This document shows, piece by piece, positions 14,995 through 23,052 of a stretch of 32,553 nucleotides of DNA. Position numbers and translations under genes: made by a program. Source of the DNA: an uncultured Oscillospiraceae bacterium. Its GTDB lineage: Bacteria; Bacillota; Clostridia; Oscillospirales; Acutalibacteraceae. Under the pieces are notes generated by a model. It was given only the letters and a program-made list of their open reading frames with translations. It did no database searches and was not told the DNA's origin. The stretch lies in assembly GCA_949295415.1 (NCBI GenBank), contig CASFLA010000006.1, positions 1 to 32,553 of the forward strand. The letters are read 5' to 3'. The stretch's first letter is position 1. Every line of letters begins with the position of its first letter.

Positions 14995-15846
14995 CTAAAA
15001 ATTATAAGTCATAATTCTTGCGTCTTCTTTTGGGCATTCATAAAAGTTTTTTCTGATTCCTTTTAATTCGAAGCCTAATTTTTCATAGAGCGCGATTGCA
15101 CCAAGGTTAGAATCTCTGACCTCCAAGGTTACAAACGCGGCATTATGCTGCTTTAAATGCAAGATTAAGGCATTCATAAGCTCCTTAGCAACACCCATTC
15201 TTCTAAATTCCGGCAAAACCGAAATGTTGGATATATATGCTTCATCTAAAACCTGCTTTGCGCCAACAACACCAACCATTTGCTCTGCATTATAGGCCGC
15301 AAAATAGCAGCCGCCCGCATTTATAGTTTCGGTAATTGCTTTTTCGCTCCAAGCCTCTTTATTAAAGCATATTTTTTCAATCTTAGATGCTGTCAAAGCA
15401 TCAGTCAACGGCATCAGCTTTATCTCAATAGAGTAAAGCTTCAGCATTATTTTATCCAACGCATCGTTTATTATTTTTGCGCATTCTTTATAAACCGCAA
15501 GGTCGCACATATAAGGGTCTGCAATCCCTAAGACCGCAATTTTTTCTTTCAAAACACCGATTGAAGTCAAAATCCTTTTATGCTCCTCGGTCATACAAAC
15601 AAGCAAATCAGCCGATTCGAGTTCTTCTTTTTTCAGCATTGCGGCTCTATGAGTGGTTAAATCTAAGCCGTATTCTTTTACAGCATCAACGGCATTCTGA
15701 GTGGCAGGCTGACCCTCTATCGCCGACAAACCTCTGCTTAAAACTTCAAAATCATAGCCCTTGCTCTCAATTTTTCGTTTAAACAAGACCTCTGCCATAG
15801 GGCTTCGGCAGGTGTTACCTGTGCATATAAAAATTACTGTTTTCAT
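14995..15846 (-). CDS. Fusion: YwlE-like low-molecular-weight phosphatase + RimI-type N-acetyltransferase
   Basis: 283 residues in one open frame. Residues 1-140 are a low-molecular-weight protein phosphatase: P-loop CTGNTCRS (nucleophile C8, R14) and general acid D110 in IADPY. T12 is the residue that in Bacillus YwlE favours phospho-arginine over phospho-tyrosine, so an arginine phosphatase is plausible. Residues 141-283 are a GNAT domain with acetyl-CoA loop RRMGVA (215-220) and the RimI signatures ISNISVLPEFR, LEVRDSNLGAIALYEKLGF and ARIMTYNF, expected to acetylate ribosomal protein bS18. The start is 4 nt after polA stops; longer starts would lie inside polA. There is no break between domains, so this is a true fusion in the assembly. 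rimI beside tsaD is common; joining it to a phosphatase is not. Confidence 0.92.
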   Translation of the reverse strand: MKTVIFICTGNTCRSPMAEVLFKRKIESKGYDFEVLSRGLSAIEGQPATQNAVDAVKEYGLDLTTHRAAMLKKEELESADLLVCMTEEHKRILTSIGVLKEKIAVLGIADPYMCDLAVYKECAKIINDALDKIMLKLYSIEIKLMPLTDALTASKIEKICFNKEAWSEKAITETINAGGCYFAAYNAEQMVGVVGAKQVLDEAYISNISVLPEFRRMGVAKELMNALILHLKQHNAAFVTLEVRDSNLGAIALYEKLGFELKGIRKNFYECPKEDARIMTYNF

Positions 15847-15850
15847 ATAA

Positions 15851-18391
15851 TCATTCCTTGGCATCGAACCAGTTTTTGCCGAATGCGGCATCAACGGTCA
15901 ACGGCACCGAAAGAGATACCGCATTTTCCATTTCTTCCTTTAATATCTTACAAGCGGCTTCTGCCTTATCTTCGGGCGCTTCAACTATCAGCTCATCGTG
16001 AACCTGCATAATAAGCGCGGCTTGGGGGATTTCCTTTTTAAGCCTTTCATAAACCTTTATCATTGCAATTTTAATTATATCGGCGGCAGTTCCCTGAATA
16101 GGCATATTTCTTGCGACGCGCTCGCCAAAGGCTCTTAACATTCCGTTGGAATTTTTAAGCTCCGGTAACAGTCTTCTTCTGCCAAATAATGTTGTTACAA
16201 AGCCGTCCTCCTTGGCTTTTTCAACAACACGCTTCATATAAGCATCAACGCCGGGATAGGTGTCAAGATAACCTGCTATATACTGCGCGGCTTCTTTGGT
16301 TGGAACGCCGATATCCTTTCCCAGTGAAAACGGGCCAATGCCGTAAACAATACCGAAGTTAACCGCTTTTGCTCTTGAACGCATTGTCGAGGTCACAAAT
16401 TCAAGGGGCATTTTAAACACCTGACTTGCGGTTACTGTGTGAATATCGGTTCCCTGACGGAACGCATTTATCATATTTTCATCCTCGGCAATAGATGCTA
16501 AAACGCGCAGTTCAATCTGCGAATAGTCAGCATCACAGAGAACATATCCCTCTTTTGCAAGGAAGAAGCGGCGAAGTTCTCGTCCCTCCGGGCGACGAAC
16601 GGGAATATTCTGTAAGTTAGGCTCAGATGAACTGATTCTGCCCGTTCTGGTTTCGGTCTGGTTGAGGGTTGAATGAACCCTTCCGTCTATAGCTAATGCG
16701 GCGGCAAGGCCATCACAATAGGTTGATTTTAACTTGCTTAAGGTCCTATACTCCAAAAGATGCCGGACTGCAGGATGATAGTCCTTTAAGCCCTCTAAAA
16801 CCTCTGCATTGGTTGAATAACCGCTTTTTGTTTTCTTTTTACACGGGAGCCCCAATTTTTCAAAAAGGGCAACTCCAAGCTGTTTCGGCGAATTAAGATT
16901 AAACTCATAGCCAACCTCCTGCCAAACCGCTTGCTCGAGTTCCTTTATGCGCTGACCTAAAGCCGCACCGTATTCAGTTATGGCATTTATATCAACTAAA
17001 AAGCCCTCTTGTTCCATACTCGATAAAACCTTTGAAAGCGGAAGCTCGATTTCGCGAAGCAATTTTCCCTGCCCTGATTCTTCAACCTCTTTTTCCAGTT
17101 TTTTGTTAATTTCCGTTATAAGAACGGCGTTTTTAAACTCCTCGTCCTCAGTTTCGGGGACTTTGACTCCATATTCTGCGGCAAGATGCTCTATTTTATA
17201 ATCGGATGATGAGGGATTTATAAGGTAAGCCGCAAGAGAAGCATCAAATATAACATTGTTAACTTCAATTTCTCGCTCATGAGCAAAGGAATAAAAGCTT
17301 TTTAATTCATAGATTCTCTTGGCTATAGAATTATCAGATAAAATATCAGCGGCCGATTTTATATCGGCAAAGGCAATAAGAGCGTTTGCAGAAATTGAAA
17401 GCATTTCGCCCTCTAACCTTAAAACATCGCAAGCGCCTGCTTCTTTTGCAGCTGAAATAACCTCTTTTAAATCTGCAGATTTATATTTCATGCAAGGCGC
17501 ATCAGAGGTATTTGCGGCAACTGAAGTCAGTCCTAACCTTTCTAATTCTTTAAAGAATTCGAGCTCGGCGAGCATTGCCGCAAGCTCGGCATCCTTTCTT
17601 GGTTTAATAAGGTAGTCATTGGATTTTTCAATTTCAGGAACAGAGCAGAAAATCGTTCCTAAGTCACGGCTTAAAAACGCTGACTCCTTTCCCGCAACAA
17701 GCTTTGCTCTCAAGCCTTCTTTAATATCGAGAACATCAATATTTTCATAAATATAATCAATGCTGCCAAAGTTTTTTATAAGGTCGCCTGCGGTTTTCTC
17801 ACCAACGCCCGCAACACCGGGGATATTATCCGAAGAATCACCCTGCAGAGCCTTAATTTCTATCATCTGGCGTGGCTTAACACCGTATTTTTCGAAAATC
17901 ACTTCGGGGGTATATTCATTTATTTCGGGATAACCTGCCTTGGTTGACGATAATAAAACTTTTGTTGAATCGGAAACAAGCTGGAACGAATCACGATCAC
18001 CCGTTGCTATAACGCAAGTGTTACCCTCTTTTTCGCAAATAGCGGCTAAAGTTCCTAAAATATCATCAGCTTCATAGCCTTCCTTTTCAATGCAGGTATA
18101 GCCATAAAGTTTAAGCAACTTTTTAAGGAGCTGCATCTGCTGACGAAGCTCATCGGGCATACCCTTTCTGCCCGCTTTATATTCCGAATATTTCTTATGG
18201 CGAAAAGTAGGCGCAGAGAGGTCAAAAGCTATGGCAACGCCGTCAGGCTTTTCGTTTTCCATAAGCCTTCCTAAAATGCTCATAAAGCCGTAAATACCAT
18301 TGGTCCAAAGACCGTTTTTAGTGCTGAGCAATCTTATTCCATAGAATGCACGGTTTATTATACTGTTACCGTCAATGGCAAGCAATTTCAT
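15851..18391 (-). CDS. polA: DNA polymerase I
   Basis: 846 residues from the ATG preceded by GGAGG. The N-terminal 5'-3' exonuclease (about 1-290) contains AIDGNSIINRAFYG, YEADDILGT and ALQGDSSDNIPGV. The middle 3'-5' exonuclease fold (about 300-460) lacks the DxE and other acidic catalytic residues, so proofreading is predicted absent, as in Bacillus Pol I. The polymerase has motif A DADYSQIELRVLAS, motif B RSRAKAVNFGIVYG and motif C QVHDELIVEAP. It fills repair gaps and removes Okazaki primers. It is the first gene of a probable polA / phosphatase-rimI / tsaD / PASTA operon. Confidence 0.98.
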   Translation of the reverse strand: MKLLAIDGNSIINRAFYGIRLLSTKNGLWTNGIYGFMSILGRLMENEKPDGVAIAFDLSAPTFRHKKYSEYKAGRKGMPDELRQQMQLLKKLLKLYGYTCIEKEGYEADDILGTLAAICEKEGNTCVIATGDRDSFQLVSDSTKVLLSSTKAGYPEINEYTPEVIFEKYGVKPRQMIEIKALQGDSSDNIPGVAGVGEKTAGDLIKNFGSIDYIYENIDVLDIKEGLRAKLVAGKESAFLSRDLGTIFCSVPEIEKSNDYLIKPRKDAELAAMLAELEFFKELERLGLTSVAANTSDAPCMKYKSADLKEVISAAKEAGACDVLRLEGEMLSISANALIAFADIKSAADILSDNSIAKRIYELKSFYSFAHEREIEVNNVIFDASLAAYLINPSSSDYKIEHLAAEYGVKVPETEDEEFKNAVLITEINKKLEKEVEESGQGKLLREIELPLSKVLSSMEQEGFLVDINAITEYGAALGQRIKELEQAVWQEVGYEFNLNSPKQLGVALFEKLGLPCKKKTKSGYSTNAEVLEGLKDYHPAVRHLLEYRTLSKLKSTYCDGLAAALAIDGRVHSTLNQTETRTGRISSSEPNLQNIPVRRPEGRELRRFFLAKEGYVLCDADYSQIELRVLASIAEDENMINAFRQGTDIHTVTASQVFKMPLEFVTSTMRSRAKAVNFGIVYGIGPFSLGKDIGVPTKEAAQYIAGYLDTYPGVDAYMKRVVEKAKEDGFVTTLFGRRRLLPELKNSNGMLRAFGERVARNMPIQGTAADIIKIAMIKVYERLKKEIPQAALIMQVHDELIVEAPEDKAEAACKILKEEMENAVSLSVPLTVDAAFGKNWFDAKE

Positions 18392-18434
18392 AGATAAAAG
18401 CCTCCGAAAGCTATAAAAATCTATATACATTTTT

Positions 18435-18463
18435 ATTTTACCATTTAATGCTCGAAAACACAA
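18435..18463 (-). promoter_or_regulatory. Likely sigma-A promoter of polA
   Basis: Minus strand: TTGTGT, 17-nt spacer, TAAAAT, about 45 nt before the polA ATG. Confidence 0.55.
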
Positions 18464-18470
18464 ATAAAAG

Positions 18471-18499
18471 TTGATTTTTCTTATTATTTAGAGTAAATT
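18471..18499 (+). promoter_or_regulatory. Likely sigma-A promoter of dusB
   Basis: TTGATT, 17-nt spacer, TAAATT. It stands back to back with the polA promoter; the predicted start is within about 15 nt of the dusB start codon, so the 5' leader would be very short. Confidence 0.5.
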
Positions 18500-18519
18500 A
18501 TTTTTATAAACTTCAGGTT

Positions 18520-19503
18520 TTGGATGTGAGGCAGTTGAAAATAGGCAATTTTGAGACTAACGGCTATGCCGCTTTAGCCCCAATGGCAGGTGTTGCCGAC
18601 CGCGCGATGCGAGAAATTTCCCTTGAGCACGGTGCCGCATACTGCATTGGCGAATTAGCAAGTGCCAAGGGAATCAGTCTTGGCGATAAAAAATCTGCCT
18701 CATATCTTAAGGTTTCTGATACTGAACGCCCTTACGGCTCGCAGCTTTTTGGGTGCGACCCATTGATTATGGCCGAAGCCGCCAAAGCCGCTGAAAGCTT
18801 TGAGCCCGATTTTATTGATATAAATATGGGTTGCCCTGCCCCAAAGGTTGCTATATCCTCAGGCGGCGGAAGCGCACTTATGAAAGACCCTCTGCTTGCC
18901 GCAAGAATAGTCGAGGCAGTGGTTCAAGCGGTAAAGCTGCCCGTTACCGTTAAAATGCGAACAGGCTGGGATGATGATACCATCAACGCTCCTTTACTTG
19001 CCTCGCTTGTTGAAAAGGCAGGTGCCTCTGCCATAACGGTTCACGGCAGAACAAGAAGGCAGATGTATGCCCCTCCCGTTAACACCGATATTATAAAGCA
19101 GGTTAAACAAGAGGTTAAAATTCCCGTTATTGCTAACGGCGATATTTTCACTCCCTTTGATGCTGCAAACATGTATGAAACAACGGGGTGCGACTTTGTT
19201 ATGGTAGGCCGCGGCGCAATGGGAACACCTTGGATTTTCTCGCAGATAAACGCCTATTTGAAAGACGGAACTATCCTCCCCGAGCCACAGCTTGAGAAGA
19301 AAATGCTGACCTTGCTGGACCAGGTTGACCGAATGGTTTTATATAAGGGTCAAAGAACCGCTATGATGGAGGCAAGAAAGCATACAGCCTATTATATGAA
19401 AGGCTTAAAGGGCGCAGCCGAGCTTCGTAGAATGAGCGGCACTATAAATTCAAAAGATGATATTTTAAAGATAATTGAAAAAGCAATCGCACTTAATAAA
19501 TAA
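18520..19503 (+). CDS. dusB: tRNA-dihydrouridine synthase, DusB type
   Basis: 327-residue FMN TIM-barrel enzyme that reduces uridines in the tRNA D loop. It shows LAPMAGVADRAMRE (FMN contact), INMGCPAPKV with catalytic C105, TVKMRTGWDDD, TVHGRTRRQMY and the phosphate-binding ANGDIF and VGRGAMGTPWIF. No ATG fits the N-terminus: starts TTG18520, GTG18526 and TTG18535 are all possible, and no strong ribosome binding site separates them; I keep the first because DusB proteins normally have a few residues before LKIGN. A clear terminator follows. Confidence 0.94.
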   Translation: MDVRQLKIGNFETNGYAALAPMAGVADRAMREISLEHGAAYCIGELASAKGISLGDKKSASYLKVSDTERPYGSQLFGCDPLIMAEAAKAAESFEPDFIDINMGCPAPKVAISSGGGSALMKDPLLAARIVEAVVQAVKLPVTVKMRTGWDDDTINAPLLASLVEKAGASAITVHGRTRRQMYAPPVNTDIIKQVKQEVKIPVIANGDIFTPFDAANMYETTGCDFVMVGRGAMGTPWIFSQINAYLKDGTILPEPQLEKKMLTLLDQVDRMVLYKGQRTAMMEARKHTAYYMKGLKGAAELRRMSGTINSKDDILKIIEKAIALNK

Positions 19504-19507
19504 AAAC

Positions 19508-19544
19508 TGCTATCGGAACGCCCGCGTCCCGATAGCAATTTTTT
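19508..19544. terminator. Bidirectional terminator after dusB
   Basis: TGCTATCGG/CCGATAGCA, extended by ACG/CGT past one mismatch, then ATTTTTT on the plus strand and GTTTTTATT on the minus. It should also end the convergent gene whose stop is at 19546. Confidence 0.88.
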
Positions 19545-19545
19545 G

Positions 19546-20418
19546 TTATTGTTTAGATTCAGTTCTCTTATAAGGACACTCGCGGATAACATCCTTTTCC
19601 TCAAGAGGAGTTTCAAGAATGGAAGGGTCCTTAAGGTAGCTTTTGAATTTTCTGAAAGCAATGGCAAGATAGCTTCCCGAACAAAGCCTTTCATCCATAA
19701 CAACGCCCAAAGGAATGCATTTTTCAAAATGAATCTCGTCATTAGCGTCTCGTTTGGCAACCTCGCGCGAATTTCCCATAGTGATCAAAATGCCGGTTGT
19801 TCCGAAGTTATAAATATGATGGAAAATATGGTTGGTTCTGATACTTGCAAGGTTGGAAATGGTAAGAGTTGTATGGAACGGGCTGGCATCAATAATAGAG
19901 CCGGGCAGAAGGTTATGCCAATCCAGCCATTTCAATACCGAAACGCCGACTCTTAAAAGACCGGGAGTTTTAAGCAAAACATCAACCAATTTATCGGTTG
20001 CACTGCTCTTATCATCCTTACGGTTAAATTCAATAAAATCATTTATCTTGCGGTTAACTTCAAAAATGGAATCGGTTGGGTCAAAATTAACCTTTGACAT
20101 TGAGCCGTTATCCATCTGACCGCCTTTAAGAACGACCATAGCAACGTTGAGTTCGTTTCTTGCATAAACACGCTTGTTTACAATAAAGCGGTTAAGCATC
20201 GGGAACTCACCAACCACTCTAACGTATGCCGCAATAAATACTGCCAGATGGCTGATGCGATGGCCTTCTTTTCTAACCTTATTTATATAGTCCTGAATAG
20301 GCTGAGCAGGTATATCCAACTCAATCATATTAAGCGCATCATTTCTCTGCACCATAATATGCGGAACTATGGCATATTCGGGGTCTGTTACCTTTATCTT
20401 TTTACCGTCTGCTCTCAT
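19546..20418 (-). CDS. 2-oxoacid dehydrogenase E2/CAT-fold acyltransferase homologue, catalytic motif degenerate
   Basis: 290 residues from the ATG preceded by GGAGGG. It corresponds to the E2 catalytic core only; no lipoyl or subunit-binding domain is present. Fold markers include TTLTISNLASIRTNHIFHHIYN and IPLGVVMDERLCSGSYLAIAF. The last segment aligns with the E2/chloramphenicol acetyltransferase active site (DHRxxDG), but the catalytic His is Glu and the Asp is Ser (DERLCSG). No E1 or E3 genes are nearby. So the protein is probably not a classical acyltransferase; a binding or structural role, or another chemistry, is possible. It has its own perfect promoter and stands between dusB and trmO. 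Confidence 0.85.
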   Translation of the reverse strand: MRADGKKIKVTDPEYAIVPHIMVQRNDALNMIELDIPAQPIQDYINKVRKEGHRISHLAVFIAAYVRVVGEFPMLNRFIVNKRVYARNELNVAMVVLKGGQMDNGSMSKVNFDPTDSIFEVNRKINDFIEFNRKDDKSSATDKLVDVLLKTPGLLRVGVSVLKWLDWHNLLPGSIIDASPFHTTLTISNLASIRTNHIFHHIYNFGTTGILITMGNSREVAKRDANDEIHFEKCIPLGVVMDERLCSGSYLAIAFRKFKSYLKDPSILETPLEEKDVIRECPYKRTESKQ

Positions 20419-20451
20419 AAATCGCCCTCCAAAATTGTGAACTATATGTAA

Positions 20452-20480
20452 ATTATACTTGCAAAGTCGCATTTTGTCAA
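20452..20480 (-). promoter_or_regulatory. Sigma-A promoter of the E2-like gene
   Basis: Minus strand: TTGACA, 17-nt spacer, TATAAT, both hexamers perfect, about 34 nt before the start codon. Confidence 0.88.
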
Positions 20481-20494
20481 TTAAATGTTGGTTG

Positions 20495-21181
20495 TCAAAG
20501 ATTAGCAATATCTAAGACCTTTAGCGTTTTGCCGCTAACGGTAAATTTTATTTCTTGTCCGTAAAAGGTTACTCCGTAAACCCTTTCTTCATCGTTTTGA
20601 TATGAGGGCCTTGGGTCTAAAGAAAGCATTTCTATGGTCGCCTCTAAAACATCCGGTTCAAGCTTTGATGCTATTTCCTGCGGAATTTCAACCTCCAGCC
20701 TATAATCTTTATATTCATCTGCATAGCCCGATATGGCATCGGGATGCGAATCCGTAAATTTTAAGTAGGGTTTAACATCGAAAATCGGTGTTCCATCGAG
20801 CATATCGGCGCCCGAAATTATCAAAACAGGACCATTTTCCTTTGTGAACTGGATTTTTTCAAGTTTAACCGAGGAAAGACCGATTGAATTGGGCCTAAAG
20901 GGCGAGCGTGTGGCAAAAACTCCAACTTTTTTATTACCACCTAAACGCGGAGGGCGAACGGTTGGCGACCAATTCTCCCTTAAGGCTTCGGAAAACTGCC
21001 AAACTACCCAAATATGCGAGAAGCCCTCAAGTCCTTTAAAAGCCGCTTCATTTCGATATTCTTTTTCAAATACTATTCTTGATAAGGTTTTATTGACCAT
21101 TCCACTCTGACGCGGAATGCCGAATTTATCCTTATATCCTGATTCTATATGCGCTATAATCTTCATTTCGGCGGTTTCCAT
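20495..21181 (-). CDS. trmO: tRNA t6A37 N6-methyltransferase TrmO (TsaA/YaeB family)
   Basis: 228 residues. TrmO uses S-adenosylmethionine to methylate t6A37 to m6t6A in tRNA-Thr type substrates. The N-terminal single-sheet beta-barrel domain (about 1-150) has HIESGYKDKFGIPRQSG, LEGFSHIWVVWQF and the SAM-site signature FATRSPFRPNSIGLSSVKL; the C-terminal part contains LDPRPSYQNDEERVYGVTF, also typical. AGGAG precedes the ATG. It depends on t6A made by TsaD, whose gene is 5.5 kb away in the same window. Confidence 0.93.
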   Translation of the reverse strand: METAEMKIIAHIESGYKDKFGIPRQSGMVNKTLSRIVFEKEYRNEAAFKGLEGFSHIWVVWQFSEALRENWSPTVRPPRLGGNKKVGVFATRSPFRPNSIGLSSVKLEKIQFTKENGPVLIISGADMLDGTPIFDVKPYLKFTDSHPDAISGYADEYKDYRLEVEIPQEIASKLEPDVLEATIEMLSLDPRPSYQNDEERVYGVTFYGQEIKFTVSGKTLKVLDIANL

Positions 21182-21222
21182 TGATGCTCTCCTAATACTT
21201 TAATTTATTTAAATAATAAAAC

Positions 21223-21258
21223 AAAAATGCCCGAAAGACAAGGCTTTCGGGCATTTTT
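21223..21258 (-). terminator. Terminator of the hydrogenase operon
   Basis: A 15-bp stem AAAAATGCCCGAAAG/CTTTCGGGCATTTTT with a 6-nt loop, 18 nt after the hydA stop; A/T runs on both sides give T tails in either direction. Confidence 0.88.
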
Positions 21259-21275
21259 TAATTTAGCCGTTATGA

Positions 21276-23033
21276 TTATTTAACAACTTTTTTTGAACGG
21301 TCAACATAAGAAGTATGGAGAATCTTATGAGCTTTGTGGCTGCCGGGCTTCTCAAAATACTCATCATAGAGTGCTTTTATAACGGGGCTCTCATGAGATT
21401 TTCTTCTTGTGTTGGCTGCATCATAGCTATAAAGGGCAGCTGCACGCTTGCCTCTTATATCAACAGTCTGACGAACTGCATTAGGCTGAATGGGCTGGCC
21501 ACCGCCGTTTACGCAACCGCCGGGGCAGCACATAATCTCAATGAAGTGGTAGTTCTTCTCGCCGTTTTCAACAGCAGTAAGAACCTTATGAGCATCCTCA
21601 AGCCCGCTTACAACACAGATATTAACATCCATACCTGCGATATTAAGGGTTGCTTCCTTAATGGATTTCATTCCGCGAACTGCATTGTAATCAACATTAT
21701 CAATGGTTTTGCCTTCAAGAACCTCAGCAACGGTTCTGAGAGCTGCTTCCATAACGCCACCGGTTGCGCCGAAGATAACGCCTGCACCTGTTGCGTCGCC
21801 AAGAGGTGAATCAAACTGCTCATCAGGAAGAGCAGTAAAGTCAATACGTGCACGCTTAATCATTCTTGCAAGTTCACGGGTTGTGATAGTAACATCAAGA
21901 TCAGGCAAGCCTGCTGCATTCTCATCATCGCGGAGAATTTCAAACTTCTTAGCAGTGCAAGGCATAACCGAAACAGAAACGATATTTTTGGGATCAATGC
22001 CGTTCTTCTCAGCATAGTAGGTCTTGATTACAGAGCCAAACATCTGCTGAGGAGATTTGCAGGAAGAAAGGTTCGGAATCATATTAGGATGATACATCTC
22101 GCAGAACTTAACCCAACCGGGTGAGCAAGAGGTAATCATCGGGAGAACGCCGCCGTTCTTAACGCGGTCGACAAACTCGGCTCCCTCTTCCATAATAGTA
22201 AGGTCAGCACCAACATCGGTATCAAATACCTTGTCGAATCCAAGACGGCGCAATGCTGCAACCATTTTGCCCTCAACGCCGGTGCCGATAGGAAGACCAA
22301 ACTCTTCACCAAGAGCAGCTCTGACTGCAGGTGCAGTCTGAACAATAACAATCTTCTCGGGGTCGCTGATTGCTTCAAATACCTTATCGGTATCGTCCTT
22401 TTCGGTAAGAGCGCCGGTCGGGCAGCTGATAATACACTGACCGCTGGATACGCATCCTACATCGTTAAGGCCGAGGTTGAATCCGCAGGAAATATTGGTA
22501 TCAATACCACGGTCATTAGCGCCGATAACAGCAACATGCTGGGCCTTGCAGGCTGCAACGCAGCGACGGCAGAGGACACATTTGTTGTTATCGCGAATCA
22601 TATGAGGAGCAGAAGTATCAAGGGCATAAACAGGCTTATCACCATCAAATACTGCCTCATCAGTTACGCCATAGTCGTTGCAAAGCTTCTGGAATTCGCA
22701 TTTACCCGAGCGAACGCAAGAAAGACATTTGCGGTCATGAGTTGAAAGAAGAAGCTCTAAGGTTGTTTTTCTTGCTTTCTGAACCTCAACAGAGTTGGTT
22801 CTAACCTCCATACCCTCGGTTACGGGATATACGCAGGAAGCAACTATTCTGAAGCCTCTTCCTTCGTTAGCCTCAACAACGCAGATACGGCAAGCGCCAA
22901 TCTCGTTCATTTCCTTCATAAAGCAGAGGGTAGGAATCTCAATGCCAACCATTCTTGCTGCTTCAAGAATGGTAGAGCCGGCAGGGACAGAGACATCCAT
23001 ACCGTTGATTTTTAAATTTATCATCTTATCCAT
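21276..23033 (-). CDS. hydA: NADH-linked [FeFe] hydrogenase catalytic subunit HydA/HndD
   Basis: 585 residues, modular group A (M3-type). In order: N-terminal [2Fe-2S] domain (C37, C48, C51, C67), His/Cys cluster (H99, C103, C106, C112), two [4Fe-4S] clusters (CVLCRRC, CVSSGQCIISC), then the H-cluster domain. L1 reads TSCSPGW (301-307), L2 MPCTAKK (C359), L3 MCCPGGCVNGGGQP (C503, C507). L1 has Ser where many hydrogenases have a second Cys; I believe this occurs in NADH-dependent relatives. It makes H2 from NADH and reduced ferredoxin together with HydB and HydC (electron confurcation), as known for Thermotoga and Acetobacterium. It is the last gene of the operon, with GGAG before the ATG. Confidence 0.96.
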   Translation of the reverse strand: MDKMINLKINGMDVSVPAGSTILEAARMVGIEIPTLCFMKEMNEIGACRICVVEANEGRGFRIVASCVYPVTEGMEVRTNSVEVQKARKTTLELLLSTHDRKCLSCVRSGKCEFQKLCNDYGVTDEAVFDGDKPVYALDTSAPHMIRDNNKCVLCRRCVAACKAQHVAVIGANDRGIDTNISCGFNLGLNDVGCVSSGQCIISCPTGALTEKDDTDKVFEAISDPEKIVIVQTAPAVRAALGEEFGLPIGTGVEGKMVAALRRLGFDKVFDTDVGADLTIMEEGAEFVDRVKNGGVLPMITSCSPGWVKFCEMYHPNMIPNLSSCKSPQQMFGSVIKTYYAEKNGIDPKNIVSVSVMPCTAKKFEILRDDENAAGLPDLDVTITTRELARMIKRARIDFTALPDEQFDSPLGDATGAGVIFGATGGVMEAALRTVAEVLEGKTIDNVDYNAVRGMKSIKEATLNIAGMDVNICVVSGLEDAHKVLTAVENGEKNYHFIEIMCCPGGCVNGGGQPIQPNAVRQTVDIRGKRAAALYSYDAANTRRKSHESPVIKALYDEYFEKPGSHKAHKILHTSYVDRSKKVVK

Positions 23034-23052
23034 TGTATGTATTCTCCTTTCC

